From positions 1 to 12,541 of the forward strand of contig DAOKYY010000099.1 in assembly GCA_035325905.1 (NCBI GenBank): DNA of 12,541 bases. The letters are read 5' to 3'. Of the stretch, positions 1 to 5,678 are shown in pieces (within the stretch, counting starts at the first letter, position 1; each line of letters begins with the position of its first letter). The stretch comes from DYGX01 sp035325905 (GTDB taxonomy: Bacteria > Chloroflexota > Anaerolineae > Aggregatilineales > Aggregatilineaceae). Position numbers and translations under genes: made by a program. Below the pieces are notes generated by a model. That model made no database searches and had not been told where the DNA came from. It worked only from the letters and a program-made list of their open reading frames with translations.

Positions 1-94
1 TTTTCTCCCCTCTCCAACATGGAGAGGGGCCGGGGGTGAGGTCAGCCTTGCGAACCGCCGCATTCGCCAGATCATTTCGGCAGAGCACTTAGCG
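1..94. repeat. Composite palindromic intergenic repeat, copy 1
   Basis: This copy contains a perfect 10-bp hairpin (CCCCTCTCCA at 7-16, TGGAGAGGGG at 20-29, 3-nt loop), then GGGGTGAGGT at 33-42, then an outer arm to about 94. Positions 1-42 match 5519-5560 at 39 of 42 bases. Positions 33-79 match the reverse complement of the left arm of the second copy at about 43 of 47 bases, and weaker similarity runs on to TTAGCG at 89-94. The outer arm also has a small hairpin (GCGAA/TTCGC) kept in both copies. The left end may be cut by the window edge. No open frame is present. It is a REP- or MITE-like non-coding element; how it spreads is unknown. Confidence 0.85.
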
Positions 95-130
95 ATTGGC
101 AGTTAGCCTTTAGTTAAGAACTAATCGCTA
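90..130 (-). terminator. Stem-loop over the stop codon of the 121-696 gene
   Basis: TAGCGATT at 90-97 and AATCGCTA at 123-130 are perfect inverted repeats, extended inward by AGTT (101-104) and AACT (119-122). The stem covers the last codons and the stop of the minus-strand gene. No T tract follows on the minus strand, so an intrinsic terminator is possible but not shown; it may instead protect the mRNA 3' end. Confidence 0.35.
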
Positions 131-696
131 TCTGCATAATCGCTGCTCTCCGGCAGCCAGCGGTCGGCGTCGGGCGCGTCGAGCGCGGCGAGACTCAGCA
201 GCAGGCGGCTGCGCGCCGAATAATACACGATATACGGCGCATCAACGCGCATCGCGACATCTGGCGGCGCGACATACGGCGCGAAGCTGTAGTCCTCGAT
301 CACATACGAGAACGGTAGCTCGGGCCGGTGGCCGGACGACAGATGGATCCGCAGCGGGCCGCGCGCCCAGCGCACCGGCCGGGCGGCGAACGCTTCCGGC
401 AGAAACAGGCTGACGCTCGTATAAACGATCGCCGCGAAGACCGCGAAGAAGACCAGCACCAGCAATCCCGCCAGCGCCCCGCCGGCCGTGAGCGAGACCC
501 CTTCGGACAGCAGCACCGCGCCAAGCTGGAACAGCATCGCCAGCGGGCACAGCAGCAGCGCCAGCGCGACGCACCCCGTGATCAGCGCGGTCCGGCGCTG
601 GGCAGCGGTCAGGCGACCGGCGCGGTTGGCGGCGAGCTTTTCCGCCATTTCTGGCGAGGCCGGGAGCGCCGGTCCGGTATCTTCGAAATCAGTCAT
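121..696 (-). CDS. Two-helix membrane protein of unknown function
   Basis: This gene encodes 191 residues. I chose the ATG at 696 because a GAGG Shine-Dalgarno (complement of 703-706) sits 6 nt upstream; the alternative ATG at 702 would touch that site. The N-terminal 37 residues are polar. Two hydrophobic segments follow at about 38-63 and 73-99, then a C-terminal soluble part of about 90 residues. Its end (PYIVYYSARSRLLLSL, about 154-169) resembles a 'YRVYY...S..LLS' ending I associate with hypothetical Anaerolineae membrane proteins; this is recollection, not a search. The gene lies 48 nt downstream of the lipoprotein gene on the same strand, so the two probably share a transcript, with a possible internal -10 between them. 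Function unknown. Confidence 0.75.
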   Translation of the reverse strand: MTDFEDTGPALPASPEMAEKLAANRAGRLTAAQRRTALITGCVALALLLCPLAMLFQLGAVLLSEGVSLTAGGALAGLLVLVFFAVFAAIVYTSVSLFLPEAFAARPVRWARGPLRIHLSSGHRPELPFSYVIEDYSFAPYVAPPDVAMRVDAPYIVYYSARSRLLLSLAALDAPDADRWLPESSDYADSD

Positions 697-734
697 GTTC
701 ATCCTCAGAGCGAACGAGGCGCGGCGCGCAAACG

Positions 735-740
735 AGTATA
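735..740 (-). promoter_or_regulatory. Possible internal -10 box (TATACT)
   Basis: The complement of 735-740 reads TATACT, in the 48-nt gap between the lipoprotein gene's stop (745-747) and the next start (696). No good -35 hexamer lies 16-18 nt upstream, so this is at best a weak internal promoter. Confidence 0.25.
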
Positions 741-744
741 CCCG

Positions 745-1962
745 CTAAGGACCGGGCACGCGCGGGCGGGCGCGGAAAACGCGCCCTTCCTGCGTCGCGA
801 CGACGATCCAGCCCTCCGGCGTGACCGCGACGCCCGCCGGATGCTGCGGGAAGAACCCGCGCCCGGCCAGCGAGATCGCCGCCGTCGAGCGGAACTGGAT
901 CGGCGGCGCGCTGCTTGGCACGATCATCTCCAGCGCGCCGGCCGGCGCGTCCCCCACGAAATCGAGCGCCGCCAGCGCGTAACCGGATGGCTCTGGCAGG
1001 CTCCACGAGCCGCCGAGCGCGACCAGCAGATCGCCCTGCCACAAAGCGAACGCCTCCGCCGTGTAGAACGCAATCGTCGCCGGGCCGCTCTGGACCGGAA
1101 GCAGCGCGGCCGGCGGCGTGGTCCCGGCGCACTCCGCCGACTCCGGCGCGGCCAGCGCGCGGTCGCCGGGGCAGCCGGGAAAGCCGTAATCCGCGCCGCT
1201 CACCACCCGGTTCAGCTCCGCCGGAGCGTCCGGGCCGCCGCCATCGACCAGCCACAGATCGCCGGTCTGGGGATGCCAAGCCAGCCCGCCGGGCCGGTAA
1301 AAGCCGGTCGCTTCTTCGCGCTCGTCGCTGCCATCCAGCGCGTAGCTCAGCAGGCGGCCAGGGCGCGCGCCCTCCCCCTCGCAGCGCAGGCAGTTCCCAC
1401 CAACCGTGACGTACAGCCGCCCGTCCGGCCCAACCGCGATCGCGCCCGGCCAGAAACCCGTCTCGTAGGGCAGCGATTCGACCAGCGCGGTTTGTGTCTC
1501 GAAAATGCCGTCGGCGTCGGCGTCGTCCAGCCGCGTGATCCCCTCCGGCCCGGCGACGTACAGCGCGCCGTCGTGGACCGTCAGCGCGCTGGGCAACGCC
1601 AGCCCGGACGCCACCGTGTCCGGCGCTTCGGAGAAGCCGTCGCCGTCCGCGCCGCGCAGGGCGCGCACCTCGCCCGCCGCCGTGTAGAGCAGGTAGAGCG
1701 TGCCGTCCGGCGCAGCGGCGATCGCGCCGAGGGTGGGCGCGGCTTCGGGGCGCGGCACCTCGTCCAGCAGAATCTCGAAGCACATCAGGCGGATATCGTG
1801 CAGCGGTACCCACTCCACGATCGCGCAGGGCGGCCCCTCGCCACTGATCGGCGTGCGCGGGATCGCGGTCGGGAACGGCGGCAGCGGCTCGGCAGCGGGT
1901 CCGCAGGCGGCGAGAATCACGACGCCGGCCAGCGCCAGGGCGAAGAAGCGGCGGAACGTCAT
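745..1962 (-). CDS. Lipoprotein with PQQ sugar-dehydrogenase-like beta-propeller
   Basis: This gene encodes 405 residues. A lipoprotein signal peptide is clear: MTFRR, a hydrophobic run, then LAAC with the lipidated Cys at 20, so the protein should be anchored outside the membrane. The rest is a repeated beta-propeller with blade motifs such as 'APDGTLYLL' (84-92), 'GPDGRLYVTVGG' (178-189), and 'AELNRVVSGADYGFPGC' (248-264), which matches the 'ELNR...G.NYGWP' signature of the glucose/sorbosone dehydrogenase family. Asp/Gly-rich ADGDG (105-109) and DADADG (147-152) could bind Ca2+. The family's catalytic His, eight residues before the GPDG turn, is Phe170 here, so PQQ-dependent oxidation is doubtful and a binding role is possible. 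Cys191/194 and Cys264/278 could form disulphides. The Shine-Dalgarno is weak. Confidence 0.85.
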   Translation of the reverse strand: MTFRRFFALALAGVVILAACGPAAEPLPPFPTAIPRTPISGEGPPCAIVEWVPLHDIRLMCFEILLDEVPRPEAAPTLGAIAAAPDGTLYLLYTAAGEVRALRGADGDGFSEAPDTVASGLALPSALTVHDGALYVAGPEGITRLDDADADGIFETQTALVESLPYETGFWPGAIAVGPDGRLYVTVGGNCLRCEGEGARPGRLLSYALDGSDEREEATGFYRPGGLAWHPQTGDLWLVDGGGPDAPAELNRVVSGADYGFPGCPGDRALAAPESAECAGTTPPAALLPVQSGPATIAFYTAEAFALWQGDLLVALGGSWSLPEPSGYALAALDFVGDAPAGALEMIVPSSAPPIQFRSTAAISLAGRGFFPQHPAGVAVTPEGWIVVATQEGRVFRARPRVPGP

Positions 1963-2009
1963 GGGATGACCCAGCTCCCAGAGGGCGCACGTCAGGCGAG
2001 ACGCCCGCC

Positions 2010-2038
2010 ATCATAGCCTGCTGCGCGCGATCCCGCCA
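2010..2038 (-). promoter_or_regulatory. Candidate promoter of the lipoprotein gene
   Basis: On the minus strand TATGAT (complement of 2010-2015) is preceded by TGGCGG (complement of 2033-2038) with a 17-nt spacer. The -10 is good and the -35 weak. It lies about 50 nt upstream of the lipoprotein start, almost back to back with the plus-strand promoter at 2051-2079. Confidence 0.45.
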
Positions 2039-2050
2039 CCCCATCCGCGC

Positions 2051-2079
2051 TTGGCGCGCGCCCGGCGGTCTGCTACAAT
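2051..2079 (+). promoter_or_regulatory. Sigma-70-type promoter of the LPG-synthase-TM gene
   Basis: TTGGCG (2051-2056), a 17-nt spacer and TACAAT (2074-2079) form a promoter with an extended -10 (TGC just upstream). Expected transcription start is near 2086, so the in-frame TTG at 2051 cannot be the translation start. Confidence 0.7.
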
Positions 2080-2107
2080 GCCGCGCGTTGGAACCGAGAG
2101 AGACGCT

Positions 2108-3184
2108 ATGCAGAGCTATCGCCGCCAGGTGGCGGCCGGAATCCTGTTCATCTCGCTCGCGCTGATCGCGGTCGTGCTCGTGACCGGCGCCGGAACGCTG
2201 CGCGATAAGCTCGACCATTTCCCGCTCGTCACCTTCGTGCCCGTGCTGGCGCTCAAAGGGGTCAACTGGGCGCTGCGCTATTTTGAATGGCGCTACTTCC
2301 TGGGCGTGATCGGCGTCCGCACCACCTGGCGCGGGCCAACCGCCCCGGAGACCGCCAGCGCGCCGCCTACCCTGCGCGAGCGCGACAGCGTGATCCTGTG
2401 GCTGGCCGGGCTGACGCTCGCCGTCAGCCCTGGCAAGCTGGCCGAGGTGCTCAAGGCGCTGGTCCTCAAGCACCTGACCGGCGTCGAGTTTTCGCGCAGC
2501 GCGCCGGTGATCTTCATGGAGCGGCTGGTCGACGGGCTGGCGGTGATCCTGCTGGCGGCGCTGGGGCTGGCCTTCGTCGCCGGGTCGCTGCCGGGCAATG
2601 ACCTGTCCGCCGGGTACGCTGTCGCGGTGCTGGTCGGGACGACCGCCGCCCTGGTCGCCGGGATCGCGCTGGTGCAGGTCCGCCCGCTGGCCCTGGCCGT
2701 GATCGACCGCAGCGCGCGCTGGCCGCTGGTCGGGCGCTTTCACGGCGCGATCCGCACGCTGTACGAATCCAGCTACGACCTGCTCAAGCTGCGTCACCTC
2801 GCGCCGATGACGCTGGTCGGCATGGGCGCCTATTTCAGCGACGCGGTCGGGTTCTACCTGCTGCTGCGCGGGCTGGGCGTCCCCGGCTCGGCGACGCTGT
2901 TCGCGCAGGCGGTGTTCATTCTCGGCTTTTCGGTCATTGTCGCCGCGCTGTCGGCCATGCCGGGCGGCGCGGGCGGGCGCGAGCTGACCGTCGGCGCGAT
3001 GCTGACCGGCGTGGTCGGCCTGTCCCGCGCCGACGCCGGGACCGCCACCTTTCTGATCTCGCTGTTCCAGGTGTGGGTGGGCGTCGTGCTGGGGCTGATC
3101 GTCATCGTGCTGTTCCGCCGCACGCTCTTTCCCCCGGCGCTGGAAGACGATCTCGTCGCCTACGAGGCCGCGCGCCAGCCCTGA
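2108..3184 (+). CDS. Flippase-like / LPG-synthase transmembrane domain protein (UPF0104)
   Basis: This gene encodes 358 residues. The ATG at 2108 follows GAGAGAGA (2096-2103) and lies downstream of the promoter at 2051-2079. The protein is a polytopic inner-membrane protein with about eight helices (for example 9-27, 40-55, 95-108, 143-160, 167-190, 234-255, 263-283, 313-337). The family signature is present: 'LTLAVSPGKLAEVLKALVL' (102-120) followed by 'ERLVDGLAV' (138-146), and the late 'MPGGAGGREL' (284-293), corresponding to the usual 'PGG.G.RE' segment. In bacteria this fold forms the lipid-flipping part of MprF and stands alone in many lipid or glycolipid export contexts. No aminoacyl-transferase domain is attached, so it is a stand-alone version whose lipid substrate cannot be told from sequence. 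Confidence 0.85.
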   Translation: MQSYRRQVAAGILFISLALIAVVLVTGAGTLRDKLDHFPLVTFVPVLALKGVNWALRYFEWRYFLGVIGVRTTWRGPTAPETASAPPTLRERDSVILWLAGLTLAVSPGKLAEVLKALVLKHLTGVEFSRSAPVIFMERLVDGLAVILLAALGLAFVAGSLPGNDLSAGYAVAVLVGTTAALVAGIALVQVRPLALAVIDRSARWPLVGRFHGAIRTLYESSYDLLKLRHLAPMTLVGMGAYFSDAVGFYLLLRGLGVPGSATLFAQAVFILGFSVIVAALSAMPGGAGGRELTVGAMLTGVVGLSRADAGTATFLISLFQVWVGVVLGLIVIVLFRRTLFPPALEDDLVAYEAARQP

Positions 3185-3246
3185 TACGCCGCGCGCAGCA
3201 CACAATCCTTCCACAGTGTCTTCATCATTTCTACACATTCTCCTTC

Positions 3247-3252
3247 TATGCT
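3247..3252 (+). promoter_or_regulatory. Possible -10 box upstream of the DUF2202 gene
   Basis: TATGCT lies in an unusually AT-rich strip (about 3205-3255) in the 108-nt gap before the secreted protein gene. No standard -35 sits at 16-18 nt; TTCATC at 3221-3226 is 20 nt away. An alternative sigma factor is possible but unproven. I see nothing else in the gap. Confidence 0.35.
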
Positions 3253-3292
3253 AGGCACAGTTGTACGCACCGTAAGCAGTGAGGAGAATGAG

Positions 3293-4024
3293 ATGGCACG
3301 CCAACAGATACTGAAAATCGGGCGCGTGATCGTGGTAGCGGCGCTGGTCGCCGGACTTTCGCTGGCATTCCTGGCGGATAGCGTGGCGGCGCAGGGGCCG
3401 GGCGGCGGGCGCGGCCCGCGCGGCGCCGGTCAAGGCGCGGCCGGGCAGGGCGCCCAGGCTCAGAACCGGGCGCAGAACCAGATGCAGATCAACCCGGCGT
3501 GGGGCGGGCAGCAAGCCGGATCGCTGGGGAACCAGTACGGCGCGGGCGGCGCGAGCAGGTTCGGGCGCGGCGGCTTCGGCGTTCAGGCGCAGTGCTGCCT
3601 GCAAAACCTGCCCCCAGCGGTGCCGGGCGAGGTCCCTGCTGAGGTCGTCGAGGCGATGACCGCCGGCTGGCAGGACGAGTACCGCGCCGCGATGACCTAT
3701 CAGGCGATCATCGATCAGTTTGGCGCGGTGCGGCCCTTCACGAACCTGCTGGCCGCCGCGCAGCAGCACATGGCCGCGCACGAGGCGATGTTCGCCCGCT
3801 ACGGGCTGGACGTGCCCGCGCCGGTCGCGGTTGAGACGCCCGTGTTCGGCTCGGTCACGGAAGCCTGCGCGGCGGCTGCCGGAGTCGAGAGCGACAACGC
3901 CGGACTGTACGACGAGTGGCTGGCGACCGTCGCGGGATATCCCGATCTGACCCAGGTCTTCACCAACCTGCGCGACGCGTCGCTGAACCAGCACCTCACG
4001 GCGCTGGAGCGCTGCGCCGGGTAA
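3293..4024 (+). CDS. Secreted DUF2202 ferritin-like protein with Gly/Gln-rich linker
   Basis: This gene encodes 243 residues. I chose the ATG at 3293 because GAGGAG (3281-3286) lies 6 nt upstream and a Sec signal peptide then begins at once (positive n-region, hydrophobic 11-27, likely cleavage after AxA near 32-34). A disordered Gly/Gln/Ala/Arg-rich segment fills about 35-98, with a Cys-Cys pair at 101-102. The C-terminal domain (about 112-241) has the DUF2202 pattern: helix 1 'WQDEYRAAMTYQAI' (126-139), 'QQHMAAHEAMFARYGLDVP' (157-175), and a last helix 'LNQHLTALERC' (231-241). In the family, helix 2 carries ExxH; here the Glu position is Ala156 while His159 stays, and His234 is kept. Ferritin-like metal binding is therefore uncertain. 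A strong terminator follows. The biological role of the family is not established. Confidence 0.8.
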   Translation: MARQQILKIGRVIVVAALVAGLSLAFLADSVAAQGPGGGRGPRGAGQGAAGQGAQAQNRAQNQMQINPAWGGQQAGSLGNQYGAGGASRFGRGGFGVQAQCCLQNLPPAVPGEVPAEVVEAMTAGWQDEYRAAMTYQAIIDQFGAVRPFTNLLAAAQQHMAAHEAMFARYGLDVPAPVAVETPVFGSVTEACAAAAGVESDNAGLYDEWLATVAGYPDLTQVFTNLRDASLNQHLTALERCAG

Positions 4025-4056
4025 GCGGCCAGCGGCAAATTGCCGAGCAGTCTTCG

Positions 4057-4092
4057 CACCGGGCGTCTTTCGCAGACGCCCGGTGTGTTTCT
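4057..4092 (+). terminator. Intrinsic-type terminator after the DUF2202 gene
   Basis: A perfect 12-bp GC-rich stem (CACCGGGCGTCT at 4057-4068, AGACGCCCGGTG at 4074-4085) with a 5-nt loop is followed by TGTTTCT. It begins 33 nt after the stop codon and ends 8 nt before the -35 of the next promoter, so it separates the two transcription units. Confidence 0.85.
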
Positions 4093-4099
4093 GCGCGGC

Positions 4100-4128
4100 T
4101 TGTCATGCGCCCGGCAGAGGGGTAGGAT
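4100..4128 (+). promoter_or_regulatory. Sigma-70-type promoter of the MFS exporter
   Basis: TTGTCA (4100-4105), a 17-nt spacer and TAGGAT (4123-4128) form a good promoter. Expected start is near 4135, giving a leader of about 30 nt before the ATG at 4166. Confidence 0.7.
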
Positions 4129-4165
4129 TGGCCGGTGAGACCGCCATTCCGAGTTGCGAAACCGC

Positions 4166-5401
4166 ATGGAAAAATGGAAACGCACGCTTTACCTGCTTGT
4201 CTTCGTCCAGTTTGTCGCGGCGATTGGCTTCTCCAGCATCTTTCCGTTTCTGACCCTGTACGTTGAAGAGCTGGGCACCAACTCCGGGCTGAGCACCGAG
4301 CTGCTGGCCGGGCTGGTGTTCTCGTCGGCGGCGATCACCATGATGCTCACCGCGCCGATCTGGGGCGCGCTGGCCGACCGTCACGGGCGCAAGCCGATGG
4401 TCGTGCGCGCCACGCTCGGCGCCGCCGTCGTGACCGCGCTGATGGCGTATGCCCAGTCCGCCGAGCAGCTCGTCCTGCTGCGCGCGGCGCAGGGTGCGGT
4501 GTCCGGCGTAATCTCCGCCATCACGGCGCTGATCGCCTCGATCGTCCCGCGCGAGCGGGCGGGCTACGCGCTGGGCCTGTTGCAAGTCGGGCTGTGGGGT
4601 GGCAACTCCGTCGGCCCGCTGATCGGCGGCGTGGCGGCGGACGCCTTTGGCTTCGGCGCGGCGTTCCTGGTCACGGCGGCGCTGCTGGCGATCGCGGGCC
4701 TGGTCGCCTGGAGGCTGGTGGATGAGGAGTTCACACCGCTCCCGGCAGCCGCCGCCGGGCGCCGCCCCGGTTTTCTGCGCGCCTGGCGGCACGTGATCTC
4801 GATGCCGGGTGTCCTGCCCACCTATACCGCTCGCTTTCTGAACGAGCTGGCGCGCAGCGTGATCATGCCGTTCGTCCCGCTCTTTGTCGCCGAGCTGATG
4901 TCCGGCGAGTCGGGCGTCGCGACGATCACCGGCGTGATCACCGCGCTGGCGGCCATCGCCGGGACCGTCGCCGCGATCCACCTGGGGCGGCTGGGCGACC
5001 GGATCGGGCACAAGCGCGTGCTGATCGCGTCGGCGGTCGCGGCGGCGCTGTTCTACCTGCCGCAGAGCCAGGTGAGCGCGGTCTGGCAGCTTCTGGCGCT
5101 GCAAGCCCTGACCGGGTTCGCTGCCGGGGGCCTGATGCCGACGCTGAGCGCGCTGCTGGCGACCTACACCGATCCGGGCGAGGAAGGCGCGGTCTACGGG
5201 CTGGAAGCGGCGATCATGTCGGCGGCGCGCGCCACGGCGCCCCTGGCGGGCGCGGCGCTGGTCGGCTGGCTCGGCCTGCGCAGCCTGTTTACCAGCACCA
5301 GCCTGCTCTTCCTGCTGCTGGCATTGGTCGCCGCGCGGCTGCTGCCCGGCGGTCGCGTCGTCCGGCGGCAGGCCGAAGCCAAGTCTGCCATCGCCCGCTA
5401 G
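4166..5401 (+). CDS. MFS drug-type exporter, MdtG-like
   Basis: This gene encodes 411 residues from the ATG at 4166; an in-frame TTG at 4154 would add four residues, and neither start has a strong Shine-Dalgarno. The protein is a 12-helix inner-membrane antiporter in two six-helix halves. Motif A is seen between helices 2 and 3 (GALADRHGRKP, 67-77) and its counterpart in the second half (GRLGDRIGHKR, 274-284). 'PREREGYALG'-type motif-C context appears at 128-137 (PRERAGYALG), followed by GNSVGPLIGG (146-155). The N-terminus (KWKR, then IFPFLTLYVEELG), motif spacing and length resemble E. coli MdtG (408 residues). Likely role: proton-driven efflux of a small hydrophobic compound; the substrate cannot be read from sequence. 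It is transcribed alone from its own promoter. Confidence 0.88.
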   Translation: MEKWKRTLYLLVFVQFVAAIGFSSIFPFLTLYVEELGTNSGLSTELLAGLVFSSAAITMMLTAPIWGALADRHGRKPMVVRATLGAAVVTALMAYAQSAEQLVLLRAAQGAVSGVISAITALIASIVPRERAGYALGLLQVGLWGGNSVGPLIGGVAADAFGFGAAFLVTAALLAIAGLVAWRLVDEEFTPLPAAAAGRRPGFLRAWRHVISMPGVLPTYTARFLNELARSVIMPFVPLFVAELMSGESGVATITGVITALAAIAGTVAAIHLGRLGDRIGHKRVLIASAVAAALFYLPQSQVSAVWQLLALQALTGFAAGGLMPTLSALLATYTDPGEEGAVYGLEAAIMSAARATAPLAGAALVGWLGLRSLFTSTSLLFLLLALVAARLLPGGRVVRRQAEAKSAIAR

Positions 5402-5402
5402 G

Positions 5403-5574
5403 ACGCTAATGTGAACTATCGAAATGATCTAGCGAATGCGGCGCTTCGCAAGGTTTACCTCACCCCTAAATCCCCTCTCCGGCGCGGAGAGGGGACTTCA
5501 AACCCGTCCCGCTGCCGCTTTTCTCCCCTCTCCACGTTGGAGAGGGGCCGGGGGTGAGGTAGGCCATACCTCAC
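5403..5574. repeat. Composite palindromic intergenic repeat, copy 2
   Basis: From left to right: an outer arm (5403-5456, with a GCGAA/TTCGC hairpin) that matches copy 1 in reverse complement; ACCTCACCCC (5457-5466); a perfect 10-bp hairpin with 5-nt loop (5471-5495); a second hairpin with the same CCCCTCTCC core (5525-5547); GGGGTGAGGT (5551-5560), exactly inverse to 5457-5466; and a fourth hairpin, GTGAGGTA (5554-5561) with TACCTCAC (5567-5574). The core is thus a 104-bp unit with perfect 10-bp terminal inverted repeats. It starts right after the exporter's stop codon, may serve as its terminator, and fills most of the 277-nt gap before rarA. It encodes no transposase. Confidence 0.85.
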
Positions 5575-5590
5575 ATCGCCTCTGCTGCGT

Positions 5591-5596
5591 TATACT
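5591..5596 (+). promoter_or_regulatory. Likely -10 box of the rarA promoter
   Basis: TATACT at 5591-5596 is close to consensus. A -35 at 17 nt would fall on ACCTCA (5568-5573), inside the last hairpin arm of the repeat, and is weak. The leader to the ATG at 5679 would be about 75 nt. Confidence 0.45.
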
Positions 5597-5678
5597 TGAC
5601 GCGCACATTTCGACCCAGCTGACCGCGCCCGGCGCGCCGGGCAACGGGCGGCGCAACCCGCCCCATGGCGAGGTGATG

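Noticed and set aside
328..2016. Long open frame on the plus strand opposite the lipoprotein and the two-helix protein
   Set aside because: Its translation is Arg/Gln/Gly/Ala-rich without any fold or motif, as expected for the antisense of GC-rich genes. The minus strand has a lipobox, propeller motifs and a Shine-Dalgarno.
689..3238. Very long minus-strand open frame across two genes and a divergent promoter region
   Set aside because: It is low-complexity in Arg, Gln, Asp and Gly, crosses two promoters, and overlaps well-supported genes on both strands. It reflects high third-position GC.
95..5402. The segment between the two inverted repeat copies as a mobile cassette
   Set aside because: The copies also resemble elements scattered as single intergenic units; the segment has ordinary genes, no recombinase and no change of composition that I can see.
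5457..5574. CRISPR-like array from the repeated CCCCTCTCC hairpins
   Set aside because: There are only two hairpin copies in a row, they are inverted palindromes with no regular spacers, and no cas gene is nearby.
5436..5678. Upstream N-terminal extension of RarA in the open frame
   Set aside because: The extra residues would come from translating the palindromic repeat and the promoter. RarA homology begins just after 5679, where a Shine-Dalgarno lies.
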